20,910 bases of DNA from Acidobacteriota bacterium (GCA_029263435.1 JAJCXL010000212.1:1-20910); one strand, 5' to 3'. Positions 1-7,446 are shown, numbered from the stretch's first letter. A program made the numbers and translations. Notes: generated by a model not told the origin, from the sequence alone.

Positions 1-7
1 GCCGCGG

Positions 8-745
8 GTGATTACCGGCTTGTTGCTCATCGTAGTTTTGTTCCTCGTGACGAAGCTGCTCGAGCGCTTCATGCGGCGCATGTTCAAGCGGGTCCAGCTC
101 GATGCGCTGTTCGAGAAAGTCGGCTTCGACCGAACGTTGAAAGAGATGGGGCTTCAGCAGCCGCCGAGCGACGTCCTCGCGCGGGTTGGCTACTACTTGC
201 TCTTGTTCTTGTTCGCGCGGGCGGTGGTCGACGCTCTCGGCATCCTCGTGATCTCACAGGCCATGGGAACGTTTTTCGGCTATCTGCCCAACCTGGTGGC
301 TGCTGTTCTGATCCTCGTTCTCGGGACGGCCGGGGGGCAGGTCGCCGCGCGTGCGGTGGCCGCATCCGCGGAAGGCTCCGGACTGGACTACGGCGCGTCT
401 CTCGGCAAGGCGGTATCCGGACTCATCTTGTTCATCGCCGGCATCATGGCGGTCGGGCAATTGCAGGTCGACACCGAGATCGTCCGTATCGTCACCAGCA
501 GCGTTCTCGCCGGGCTGGCACTGGCTTTCGGCTTGTCGGTCGGCCTCGGTAGCAAAGAGGTGACGCGGAACATTCTCGCCGGCTACTACGCCCGTCAGAT
601 TCTCCGCGTCGGGGATCGCGTCGAGATCGACGGCCAGGAGGGGACGCTCAAGTCGATTGCAGCCACGATGACCGTGTTGGAGTCCGAAGGCGAGACGGTG
701 GCTCTCTCCAATCAGAAATATCTGGAGAGCGTCGTCAAGCAGTAG
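8..745 (+). CDS. MscS-like mechanosensitive channel family protein (5' end possibly outside window)
   Basis: Predicted inner-membrane small-conductance channel of the MscS superfamily, the class that relieves turgor under osmotic downshift. About five hydrophobic helices are visible (near residues 3-18, 60-85, 90-112, 132-150 and 158-178). The second to fourth have the Gly/Ala-rich pattern of the conserved TM-helix repeat found in MscS relatives. After the last helix comes VTRNILAGYYARQ, then the beta domain around VGDRVEIDGQEGTLKSI, a good match to the start of the MscS beta domain. The protein stops shortly after it, so the large C-terminal cage of E. coli MscS is missing. The first usable codon is GTG at position 8, seven bases from the edge, with no visible ribosome binding site, so the true start may lie upstream. 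The 3' end overlaps the convergent gene by 11 bp. The family is clear; gating and ion specificity cannot be read. Confidence 0.85.
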   Translation: MITGLLLIVVLFLVTKLLERFMRRMFKRVQLDALFEKVGFDRTLKEMGLQQPPSDVLARVGYYLLLFLFARAVVDALGILVISQAMGTFFGYLPNLVAAVLILVLGTAGGQVAARAVAASAEGSGLDYGASLGKAVSGLILFIAGIMAVGQLQVDTEIVRIVTSSVLAGLALAFGLSVGLGSKEVTRNILAGYYARQILRVGDRVEIDGQEGTLKSIAATMTVLESEGETVALSNQKYLESVVKQ

Positions 746-971
746 GAGGGTTGCCGCTATCGGGTGGGTCTGGGTTCAGAAGGGTAGCGATCATCGTCAC
801 GAACTCGAGGATCACGAGAGCGATACCGTTCCAAAACAAACCGGTCATGTGCGATCCGAGTCGGCGTCGCTCGATCGAAGCTCGGACGCGGTCCAAGAAG
901 CCGAGCTTCGGCTCTTCCAACAGGCGAGCGAGCTGCTCCACCGGCGGGCCGAGCTCGTCGTCGTCAATCAT
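735..971 (-). CDS. Small one-helix membrane protein coupled to ECF sigma factor (candidate anti-sigma)
   Basis: A 78-residue protein with an acidic N-terminus (MIDDDELGPP), an amphipathic charged stretch to about residue 40, one hydrophobic helix at about 41-63 (TGLFWNGIALVILEFVTMIA) and a short Pro/Asp-rich tail. Its ATG overlaps the stop of the upstream sigma-factor gene as ATGA (968-971), the arrangement used for translational coupling of sigma/anti-sigma pairs. It has no zinc-binding HxxxCxxC motif and is shorter than classical anti-sigma factors, so the role rests on gene order and the topology of a cytoplasmic head with one membrane anchor. I do not recognise a named family. The 3' end overlaps the convergent MscS-like gene by 11 bp. 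The ATG at 971 is preferred over upstream in-frame codons because of the ATGA overlap. Confidence 0.7.
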   Translation of the reverse strand: MIDDDELGPPVEQLARLLEEPKLGFLDRVRASIERRRLGSHMTGLFWNGIALVILEFVTMIATLLNPDPPDSGNPPTA

Positions 972-1612
972 GGACCTGCATCCTCGGTGGTAGGACGTTC
1001 CGCGGCGTTCCACATCGCGCGGAACTCTTCCCGTCCGCGCTTGATCCGCATCTTGACGGCGGACAGCCCGACCCCGAGCTCATCCGCAATCTCCTGATAA
1101 GAGAGACCGTCCAGATCACGCAGCAGCAACGGGAGGCGGATGGAGTCGCTGAGCTCGTCCAGAATCGCGCCGATGCGCTCGCGTTCCGATCGAGCTTTGA
1201 GTCCGTCATCCGCTCTCGAACGAGACTGGAGCGCTTCGTGGCCGCTCGTTACCGCCTCATCGAGGGCGACGTGCGTTTTGTTCTTCTTCTTGTCGAGATA
1301 GTTCAGGCAGTGGTTGATCTTGATGCGGTGGAGCCAGGTTCGAAAAGTGGATCGGCCTTCGAACCGAGAGAGCGCGTAGAACGCTTTGACGAAGACCTCT
1401 TGCGCGAGATCTTCCGCGTCGTCCGGCGCCCGGGTCAAGTAGCGGCAGTTGGCCATCACTTTGCTCTGATGACGCTCGACGAGCACCCCGAAGGCGCGCT
1501 GCCCCGCTTCGGGCTCTCGTTGCAAGACTTCGACGAGATGCTCGTCGGTTTCGATCTCGATGGCGGCCTCCTGAGCTCGCCTAAAGGGTAGTCTCTCGAC
1601 CGCAAATAGCAC
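968..1612 (-). CDS. ECF-type RNA polymerase sigma factor
   Basis: Group 4 (extracytoplasmic function) sigma-70 factor that directs RNA polymerase to a small regulon. Region 2 is visible as FGVLVERHQSKV, the DAEDLAQEVFVKAF helix and RFEGRSTFRTWLHRIKINHCLNYL. Region 4 is visible as ILDELSDSIRLPLLLRDLDGLSYQEIADELGVGLSAVKMRIKRGREEFR with its helix-turn-helix. Region 3 is absent, as expected. The start is uncertain. GTG codons at 1672 and 1612 are in frame but neither has a Shine-Dalgarno sequence. Homology would place the start near residues IEIETDEHLV, where AGGAGG sits 5 nt before an ATC codon at 1561-1559. I give the 1612 GTG as a compromise. The gene lies 95 bp downstream of the IMPDH/GMPR-family gene on the same strand and overlaps the small membrane protein gene by 4 bp. 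Confidence 0.88.
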   Translation of the reverse strand: MLFAVERLPFRRAQEAAIEIETDEHLVEVLQREPEAGQRAFGVLVERHQSKVMANCRYLTRAPDDAEDLAQEVFVKAFYALSRFEGRSTFRTWLHRIKINHCLNYLDKKKNKTHVALDEAVTSGHEALQSRSRADDGLKARSERERIGAILDELSDSIRLPLLLRDLDGLSYQEIADELGVGLSAVKMRIKRGREEFRAMWNAAERPTTEDAGP

Positions 1613-1707
1613 AATGAGGTAAGCCCAATGTCGCGCACATCGATCTAGAGTCCCGCGAGGGGAAAAAGTCACCTGCTGCGGCGAGGAGACTCGGTTTCCT
1701 TCGAGGC

Positions 1708-3168
1708 CTAGCGGTCGAAGGACTCTTTTCGCGCGGCGTCGGAAAGAGGGATCAAGAAGCGCATCGGGTCCGGAAGCATTTTTTCGCGCACCGCGTGCAG
1801 CGAGCTTTCTCCCGCATAGCTCACCGCCGATTGGAGGTGGCCGCGCACTCGGTGGAGGACGTCGATGACGCTGCCTTTATAGGGAACTTGAATTTGCATG
1901 CCCTCGGAGGGAGGCACCGCCGACAGGTCCGTTTCGCCGCTACCCGTCTCATACTGTGACTCGAGCACGGCTTGCGGCGACGTCATTCCGCGATAGATCT
2001 TGCGCTTTTGATGCGTGGCCGGATCTTCGATCAAATGACCGGGAGACTCGTCCGTGCCGGAGAGCGCGCTTCCCAGCATGACCGAGGAGGCCCCGCAGAT
2101 GAGGGCCAGGAAGATGTCTTTGTCCTCGGAGACCCCTCCGTCCGCAATGATGGGAACTTTCCCGTCGACCGCACAATAGGCTTCGCGGATCGCTTGGAGC
2201 TGGGGCACCCCGGCCGCGGTCTCGAGTCGAGTGCGGCAACCTCGGCCAGGGCCGACGCCGATTTTGATCGCGTCCACGCCGAGATCGGCGAGGAAGCGCG
2301 CGCCTTCGCCCGTCGCGACGTTTCCGCAAATGAGCGGGGTCTCCGGGAACTGCTTTCGGATGCTCTCGACTCCCTCGCGCATGACGTCCGAGTGACCGTG
2401 AGCGACGTCGATGACCAGCGCGTCGGCCCCCGCTTCGACGAGGGCGGCCGCGCGCTCCAGCTGATCGCCTCGGGCGCCGATGGCGGCGCCGACTCTCAAG
2501 CTTCCCTTGTCGTCCTTGCTGGAATACGGTCGCCTCTTCGCGAATAACAGATCGCGAAGGGTGATGAGGCCTTTGATGACTCGGTTGTCATCAACCAGCG
2601 GGAGTCGCTCGATCCGCTTGTCGAACATCAATCGCTCGGCGTCGGACTCGCTGATCCCCGGCGCGCTGATGTGGAGCTTGGAGAACGGAGTCATGAACTC
2701 GTCGACAGGTCGAGACAACGCGCTTTCGGTCCGCGGTATATCGCGATTCGTCAAGATCCCGGCGAGAATACCGCTGCCCGGACTCTCTTCGACGAGAAGA
2801 GCGGTGATCTGATGTCTGGCGGCCACTTTCTTTGCTTCGCCCAACGTCGTCCCGCACGCTACCCGACGGGGGCTTTCGATCACCGCGCTGTGGCTGCGCT
2901 TCACGTAGCGCACCATCTCGGCTTGGCGCTCGATCGACAACGCGCGGTGGATGATGCCGATCCCGCCCTCGAGAGCCATCGCCTTGGCCATTTCCGCCTC
3001 GGTGACACTGTCCATGTTCGACGAGACGACCGGAAGTCCCAGCGGGATGGTCGGGGAGAGCCGGGAGCTTAGAGAGACGGTGCTGCGTGTGGAGACGACG
3101 CCCATCTGGGGGCGAAAGAGGAAGTCGCTAAAGGTTTTTCCGATGAACCGTTCGTCTAAGATGCTCAC
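1708..3168 (-). CDS. guaB: CBS-domain IMP dehydrogenase / GMP reductase family protein
   Basis: Cytosolic purine-interconversion enzyme: either NAD-dependent IMP to XMP oxidation (GuaB) or, less classically, GMP reduction. The N-terminal barrel half carries LPVVSSNMDSVTE at 46-57. Two CBS domains follow at about 95-210 (DEFMTP, IERLPLVDDN), then the second barrel half with IDVAHGHSD and CGNVAT. The catalytic loop is GVGPGRGCRTR: Cys311 and the Thr at +2 are kept, but the usual GPGSICTTR is altered and the phosphate-contacting Ser is Arg309. The flap after YRGMTSPQAV lacks the Arg-Tyr pair of IMP dehydrogenases, and the C-terminus (EGMQIQVPYKGSV, SAVSYAGESSL) resembles that of GMP reductases. 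Length (486) and CBS insert match GuaB. The start is GTG with no good ribosome binding site. It lies 41 bp after a membrane-protein gene. The superfamily is certain and the reaction direction is not. Confidence 0.85.
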   Translation of the reverse strand: MSILDERFIGKTFSDFLFRPQMGVVSTRSTVSLSSRLSPTIPLGLPVVSSNMDSVTEAEMAKAMALEGGIGIIHRALSIERQAEMVRYVKRSHSAVIESPRRVACGTTLGEAKKVAARHQITALLVEESPGSGILAGILTNRDIPRTESALSRPVDEFMTPFSKLHISAPGISESDAERLMFDKRIERLPLVDDNRVIKGLITLRDLLFAKRRPYSSKDDKGSLRVGAAIGARGDQLERAAALVEAGADALVIDVAHGHSDVMREGVESIRKQFPETPLICGNVATGEGARFLADLGVDAIKIGVGPGRGCRTRLETAAGVPQLQAIREAYCAVDGKVPIIADGGVSEDKDIFLALICGASSVMLGSALSGTDESPGHLIEDPATHQKRKIYRGMTSPQAVLESQYETGSGETDLSAVPPSEGMQIQVPYKGSVIDVLHRVRGHLQSAVSYAGESSLHAVREKMLPDPMRFLIPLSDAARKESFDR

Positions 3169-3209
3169 ACGTCTAGCATCTCAACGGCACTCGCGCGGAT
3201 CAAATAGGC

Positions 3210-3641
3210 TCAGGTAGAGCTCAGCCGGCCCACGTCGAGCAAAAGGGCGATGACGCACACTGCGGCAGGGATGGCAGCGGCCCCGAGCCCGAGACTGGTG
3301 CCCAAAAGAGGCGCGCGCAGCAAGATGATGCCGTTCGCTGCGAGCGCGCCCATCAGAAGGGCCCACCACGCCCACACATCTCCTCGACGATAGGGGATGA
3401 CGGTGATGAGGAGAAAGAGCACCGCGTAGCCGGCAGCGAAAGCAGCGGCGGTCCCTCGGCGCGCTTTTATCGCGGTGGCCACGTCGGCTCGCTCGGAGGT
3501 GAGCTCGTTGAGAGTGATAGGGCCGATCTGATCGTCTGACTGAAAATAAGCGACGCTCATCGAGGCGAGAGAGCCGAACATCGTGAGTCCGCCTACGAGA
3601 GTCAGAAGAATCCAGCTGACCATTCTCAATTTCGTGCTCAT
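3210..3641 (-). CDS. Four-helix integral membrane protein of unknown function
   Basis: A 143-residue hydrophobic protein I do not recognise. Helices are visible near residues 7-32, 67-84, 88-108 and 113-136. A soluble loop between the first two (QSDDQIGPITLNELTSERADVATAIKARRG) is probably extracytoplasmic or interfacial. There are no catalytic motifs or cysteine pairs. The ATG at 3641 is preceded by GGAGG with 5 nt spacing, which fixes the start well. It lies between the racemase-family gene (74 bp upstream) and the IMPDH/GMPR-family gene (41 bp downstream) on the same strand and is probably co-transcribed with the latter. No function can be inferred from context because the neighbours belong to unrelated pathways. 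Confidence 0.75.
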   Translation of the reverse strand: MSTKLRMVSWILLTLVGGLTMFGSLASMSVAYFQSDDQIGPITLNELTSERADVATAIKARRGTAAAFAAGYAVLFLLITVIPYRRGDVWAWWALLMGALAANGIILLRAPLLGTSLGLGAAAIPAAVCVIALLLDVGRLSST

Positions 3642-3715
3642 GCGATCCTCCGCGTTGTCGAGAAGACTAACCGGCGGGTTGGCGCGAGGGCAACTCCACT
3701 ACCGCGGGTCGGCCG

Positions 3716-4783
3716 TCAGCCGTCGATGTGGCCCCAGATGTCTCCAACCGTGAACCCTTCCGGGAAAGGGTCCGACGGATCGACGACGTAGCTCGACCAT
3801 CCGGTGATCCAAGCGGAGCCGCTGAGCGTCGGTACGACCGCCGGGCGATCGCCCACCTTGGTCTCTTTCAGGAGTCGTCCGGTGAAGGTCGTACCGAGCG
3901 GGCCTTCGTGGACGAAGTCCTCGCCCAAAGCGAGCTCACCTTTTGCGTATAGGCTCGCCATCTTCGCGCAGGTCCCGGTGCCGCAGGGAGACCGATCGAG
4001 AGCCCCGGTCCAGGTCTCGGGGCGCTCCCAATCGAGATCGCCCGACGAGACGATGACGGCGTTTCTCCTGCTGACCTCTGGACGCTCCGACGCCCCGGAG
4101 AGCTGCGAGATCGTGACCCCCGCGATCGCCGGGTTCTCCGGGTGGACGACGTGCAGCTGCTCTTGCGTCGCCTTCTTGATCATTTCACCGACGCGCGCGA
4201 TCTCTCCGCCGTTATCCGCTCCGAGGCGCACGCCCAGAGCCTCGGCGTCTGCGATGACGAAGAACATGCCTCCATAGGCGACATCGACGATGACCGAACC
4301 GAGCTCGGGCACTTCGATCTTCCGATCCAAGTGGACGGCGAACGCGGGCACGTTCTCGAACGTGACGCGCTCGACCTTGCCGTGGTTCACGTCGGCGGTC
4401 ACTTCGATGAGCCCGGCCGGCGATTCCAAGGTCAGCTTCGTGACCGGCTCCTGGGCGGGCACCATTCCGGTCTCGATGAGTGCCGTGGTGACGCAGATCG
4501 TGTTCGTGCCCGACATCGGCGGGTACTCGACTTGTTCCATGATCACGAACCCGGCATCCGCTTCCGGCCTCGTCGGCGGCAATAGCAGATTACAGTTCGA
4601 CGCCGGGTAGCCGCGGGGCTCCCTCAGCATGAGCTTGCGTAAGTCGTCCGCTTCCTGTTCGAGATACTTCATTTTCTCGAACATCGAGTCGCCGGGGACA
4701 TCGAGCACTCCGCCGGTGATGACGCGCCCCGGCTCGCCGCAAGCGTGGAGGTCGACCGCCTGTATCATTCTCGAGAAACGCAT
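3716..4783 (-). CDS. Proline racemase / hydroxyproline epimerase family protein, Ser-Cys type
   Basis: Member of the proline racemase superfamily, PLP-independent enzymes that use two facing acid/base residues to epimerise proline or 4-hydroxyproline or to dehydrate 3-hydroxyproline. The 355-residue length is normal. The C-terminal half-site is canonical: DRSPCGTGTCAKMA with Asp263 and Cys267. The N-terminal half-site reads PPMSGTNTIC, so the usual Cys is Ser91 and the His of the classical MCGH motif is Thr93. Subfamilies with a Ser/Cys pair are known and include hydroxyproline 2-epimerases, so epimerase rather than dehydratase is the better guess, because dehydratases replace the second Cys with Thr. 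There is no Shine-Dalgarno sequence; a TAGAAT box ends 6 nt before the ATG, suggesting a leaderless transcript. It is divergent from the DUF420 gene and is the first gene of a minus-strand cluster. Confidence 0.88.
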   Translation of the reverse strand: MRFSRMIQAVDLHACGEPGRVITGGVLDVPGDSMFEKMKYLEQEADDLRKLMLREPRGYPASNCNLLLPPTRPEADAGFVIMEQVEYPPMSGTNTICVTTALIETGMVPAQEPVTKLTLESPAGLIEVTADVNHGKVERVTFENVPAFAVHLDRKIEVPELGSVIVDVAYGGMFFVIADAEALGVRLGADNGGEIARVGEMIKKATQEQLHVVHPENPAIAGVTISQLSGASERPEVSRRNAVIVSSGDLDWERPETWTGALDRSPCGTGTCAKMASLYAKGELALGEDFVHEGPLGTTFTGRLLKETKVGDRPAVVPTLSGSAWITGWSSYVVDPSDPFPEGFTVGDIWGHIDG

Positions 4784-4789
4784 GGCGCG

Positions 4790-4795
4790 ATTCTA
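4790..4795 (-). promoter_or_regulatory. Putative -10 box of leaderless racemase transcript
   Basis: On the minus strand TAGAAT is followed by 6 nt (CGCGCC) and then the ATG of the racemase-family gene. With the usual 6-7 nt from -10 box to transcription start, the mRNA would begin at or next to the start codon. No clear -35 hexamer is visible. The same TAGAAT-N6-start layout recurs at 15703 and 18713. Confidence 0.55.
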
Positions 4796-4815
4796 TGCGA
4801 GATCGCGAGGGGGAC

Positions 4816-4821
4816 TAGAAT
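4816..4821 (+). promoter_or_regulatory. Putative -10 box for the DUF420-metalloprotease operon
   Basis: TAGAAT on the + strand lies 44 nt before the preferred DUF420 start. The predicted leader is about 38 nt and contains the GGAG ribosome binding sequence. The box is within 25 bp of the oppositely oriented -10 box of the racemase gene, so the two promoters overlap back to back in an 82-bp gap. No convincing -35 element is visible. Confidence 0.45.
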
Positions 4822-4865
4822 ATGACGAGCGTTTCGAAGGGAGACGTAAAACGGAGATGGAGACA

Positions 4866-5402
4866 ATGGCCAAACAGATGCGCGGTGAGCGAGGTGCGTT
4901 CGCCGCGATCGGTATCGTCAGCGTCTCCGCCCTCGGCTTTTTGTTCTGGCTCCTCTACTTTCGAGAAGCGGCCGCTGGAGCTCCGGCGTGGACGGCCTCT
5001 CTGCCGGCGGTCAACGCGAGCCTGAACTTCACGAGCGCGGTGCTGCTCACGGCAGGCGGCTGGGCGATCCGAACCGGCCGGCGCGAGCTTCATATGAAGT
5101 TGATGCTGGCAGCGGTGAGCGTCGCCGGGGTCTTCCTCGTGAGCTATATCGTCTACCACCACTTTCATGGGGATACGAGATTCGGGGGCGAGGGGTGGGT
5201 GCGCCCGCTCTATTTCTTCATCCTGGTGACCCATATCGTGGGCTCGATCGTCGCTTTGCCGATGGTGCTCACGACGCTGTTTTTCGCGGCGACCAAGCGT
5301 TTCGATCGGCACCGGCGGATCGCTCGGATCACGTTTCCGCTATGGCTCTACGTCTCGGTCACCGGAGTCGCGGTGTTTTTCTTTTTGAAGCTATGGGGTT
5401 GA
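4866..5402 (+). CDS. DUF420 family membrane protein (CtaM/YozB-like)
   Basis: A 178-residue protein with five predicted membrane helices (about 12-32, 52-68, 78-98, 115-140, 155-175). The family hallmarks are HMKLMLAAVSVAGVFLVSYIVYHHFHGDTRF with several conserved His residues between helices 3 and 4, followed by LYFFILVTHIVGS and a final RIARITFPLWLYVSVTG helix. DUF420 includes CtaM (YozB) of Bacillus, needed for assembly or activity of a haem-copper oxidase; the histidines suggest metal or haem handling here as well. No oxidase subunits lie nearby. The ATG at 4866 is favoured over 4857 because CGGAG lies 9 nt before it; an upstream extension has no family similarity. The last 10 bp overlap the start of the metalloprotease gene, so the two are probably translationally coupled. 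Confidence 0.85.
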   Translation: MAKQMRGERGAFAAIGIVSVSALGFLFWLLYFREAAAGAPAWTASLPAVNASLNFTSAVLLTAGGWAIRTGRRELHMKLMLAAVSVAGVFLVSYIVYHHFHGDTRFGGEGWVRPLYFFILVTHIVGSIVALPMVLTTLFFAATKRFDRHRRIARITFPLWLYVSVTGVAVFFFLKLWG

Positions 5403-6772
5403 GCTCGCTCGTCCTGATCGCTGCCGGGCTCTACGCCTCTTCGATCCCATCGCCTTTAGGCACGGACCTGACGGCGTCGCTCGACCAGGAGTCGCGTGTG
5501 CTCGTGTTGCCGAGCGCGGCTGGATCTTCCCGGACCGCTGTGCGAGACCGCGTCGAGTGGTTCGCGCCTGAAAGTTTTTCCTTCGTGGGGCATCTCGACG
5601 GAGAGCCGGAAAGCTCCGTCGTGATCGCGGTGCATCGAGGCGCCGTTCGGGGGATCGCACGGAGCGTGGCCGGAGACTTCCGGATCCGCGGACGAGAGCA
5701 TGAGCCGCTTCACGCCGAGCCATTGCCCCAGACGTCTCAGGTCGGCGCAGAAGCATTGATGCCTCACGACGGCGGAGGGGCATTGTCCGGATCCGCGAGC
5801 TCGGGGCGTGACGACGGGACAGTCCTCGACTTGCTCATGGTCTACACGCCGAGCGCGCGCCGGGCGAGCGGCGGTGCGGCAGCGATCGAGGCGCTGATCC
5901 ATCTCGGGGTGAGTGAAGCGAACCTTGCGCTCGACCGAAGCGGCGCGGGCACCAGGCTTCGTCTCGTCTACCTGGGGGAGATCTCGTACCAAGAAGCCTT
6001 CGACGTCGAAGGAGATCTCGAGCTGTTGCGGCGAGAGGCGGACGGAGCCGCGGATCGGGTCCACCGGTTGAGAGAGATGTACGGGGCCGACCTGGTGCAG
6101 ATGGTCGCTGAGCAAAGCGATGACTGTGGGATCTCTTATCAGCTCGGAGGTGAGAACCCTGGTTTCGAGAGTTGGGCGTTTTCGGTCGTGGCTCGCGAGT
6201 GCATCGACGTGGGCTTCGCGATCGCCCATGAGGTCGGCCACAATTTGGGCTCCGATCACGCGCCCGAAGATCCCATCTCGAGGGGAGCGTTTCCGTTCTC
6301 GCACGGCTACAAAGATTTCCTGGCGGGCTTTCGTACCGTGATGTCCTACGGACCGGGACGTCGCATCGCGCGGTTCTCGAATCCGCGTCAGTCGCTTCGG
6401 GGCTGGCCTTTGGGTGGCCCTCGCTCGGACAACGCGCGCTCGATCCGCATCACCCGAACGACGGTCGCCGGCTTTCGAAAGAGCCGACCCCTCCCGACGA
6501 TGACCGAGCCCAGAGCGGGCGCTTTTCTCAACGGTCCGGTCTGGCGATTCGAATGGACGTCGCGGCAGCCCGTCGAGGCGTGGAGGCTCGTCATCGGCGC
6601 GAGTCCGGGGGGACGCGAGATCTTCGACAGCGGGTCGATACGTCGAGGACGGACGATCGACGTCACGGGAGTCGGAGGCGTCAGCGGACCTGTGCACGTC
6701 CGTCTCTGGGTCGAGAGCGGGGGCGCGTGGTCGTATCGGGACTGGCGTTACCGGGTGCGCCCTGAGCCCTGA
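5393..6772 (+). CDS. Secreted reprolysin-like (M12B-type) zinc metalloprotease
   Basis: A 459-residue exported metzincin. A short hydrophobic signal (residues 1-16, LVLIAAGLYASS) is followed by a propeptide-like beta-rich region to about residue 140. The catalytic domain starts near VLDLLMVYTPSARRASGG. The zinc site is AHEVGHNLGSDHA (HExxHxxGxxH: His279, Glu280, His283, His289), with the Met-turn VMSYG at 316-320, so the active site is complete. Cys245 and Cys270 could form a disulfide. From about residue 366 a C-terminal beta domain (WRFEWTS, WRLVIGASPGG, VHVRLWVESGG) resembles an Ig/fibronectin-like accessory domain. The ATG at 5393 overlaps the DUF420 stop by 10 bp; the longer open frame upstream is unlike the family and lies over the DUF420 gene. 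Likely role: degradation of external or cell-surface protein. Confidence 0.88.
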   Translation: MGLSSLVLIAAGLYASSIPSPLGTDLTASLDQESRVLVLPSAAGSSRTAVRDRVEWFAPESFSFVGHLDGEPESSVVIAVHRGAVRGIARSVAGDFRIRGREHEPLHAEPLPQTSQVGAEALMPHDGGGALSGSASSGRDDGTVLDLLMVYTPSARRASGGAAAIEALIHLGVSEANLALDRSGAGTRLRLVYLGEISYQEAFDVEGDLELLRREADGAADRVHRLREMYGADLVQMVAEQSDDCGISYQLGGENPGFESWAFSVVARECIDVGFAIAHEVGHNLGSDHAPEDPISRGAFPFSHGYKDFLAGFRTVMSYGPGRRIARFSNPRQSLRGWPLGGPRSDNARSIRITRTTVAGFRKSRPLPTMTEPRAGAFLNGPVWRFEWTSRQPVEAWRLVIGASPGGREIFDSGSIRRGRTIDVTGVGGVSGPVHVRLWVESGGAWSYRDWRYRVRPEP

Positions 6773-6799
6773 CGCTCGATGCGACACGCGCGCTATACT
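6769..6799 (+). promoter_or_regulatory. Putative sigma-70-type promoter for the DUF2911 gene
   Basis: CTGACG at 6769-6774 and TATACT at 6794-6799 with a 19-nt spacer, slightly long. The -10 box is one mismatch from consensus. The predicted leader of about 55 nt carries the AGGAG ribosome binding sequence of the DUF2911 gene. The -35 assignment is weak. Confidence 0.5.
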
Positions 6800-6860
6800 C
6801 TTCGTCTGCGGGTGGTGTATCGACGCCCGCCAAACCCATCCCATTGATTAGGAGTCTTCC

Positions 6861-7430
6861 ATGACGAAACAACTAGCGGTTTGCGCCGCTCTCATCGGTC
6901 TCGCTGCCGTGGGCTTCGCCCAGGACCGCCAGCCCCGTGGAAAAGCAGAGACCATGGTCTCTGGCAAGAAAGTCGTGATCGATTACGGCCGGCCTGCCCT
7001 AAAGGGTCGAAGTCTCGACGCTTTGATGAAAAACCTTCCCGAGGATCGCATCTGGAGAGCGGGTGAGAACCAGGTCACGACCCTGGAGACCGCCACCGAC
7101 TTGAAGATCGGCGGGAAAATGATTCCTGCCGGCAAGTACAGCCTCTACGTGCATGCGGCGGAAGGTGGCGATTGGTCGCTTTGCGTCAACAAGAACCTAG
7201 GTGTCGCCTTGGGCGAAATCTGGGATGAAGCGCCCCCCGAAATGGCGAAAGAGCCGTGGCCCGAGCTACGCGGCTACGCGAAGAACATCGCCGATGCGGA
7301 AGTCGTGCGGATTCCGTTGAAGAAGATGTCCGGCTCCTCGACCGACGTTTTCACTATCGCTCTTACCTCGAGCGAATTGAAGATGTCCTGGGGCGATGCC
7401 TCTTGGGCCGCTGCCGTTTCGGCCAGCTGA
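6861..7430 (+). CDS. Exported DUF2911 domain protein
   Basis: A 189-residue protein with a clear signal peptide (MTKQLAVCAALIGLAAVGFA, cleavage near residue 20). The DUF2911 pattern follows: VVIDYGRPALKGRSLDALM, RIWRAGENQVTTLETATDLKIGG and IPAGKYSLYVHAAEGGDWSLCVN, an all-beta fold of unknown function that is frequent in Acidobacteriota and Bacteroidota. The ATG at 6861 has AGGAG 6 nt upstream. It is a single-gene unit with its own promoter and a strong hairpin 17 bp after the stop. No active-site residues are evident; it may bind a ligand or serve the envelope. Confidence 0.88.
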   Translation: MTKQLAVCAALIGLAAVGFAQDRQPRGKAETMVSGKKVVIDYGRPALKGRSLDALMKNLPEDRIWRAGENQVTTLETATDLKIGGKMIPAGKYSLYVHAAEGGDWSLCVNKNLGVALGEIWDEAPPEMAKEPWPELRGYAKNIADAEVVRIPLKKMSGSSTDVFTIALTSSELKMSWGDASWAAAVSAS

Positions 7431-7446
7431 ACCCTTCTCGAGTCAA

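Noticed and set aside
5456..6844. Long antisense open frame opposite the metalloprotease gene
   Set aside because: Arg/Pro-rich product without domains; a product of high GC content opposite a clearly coding frame.
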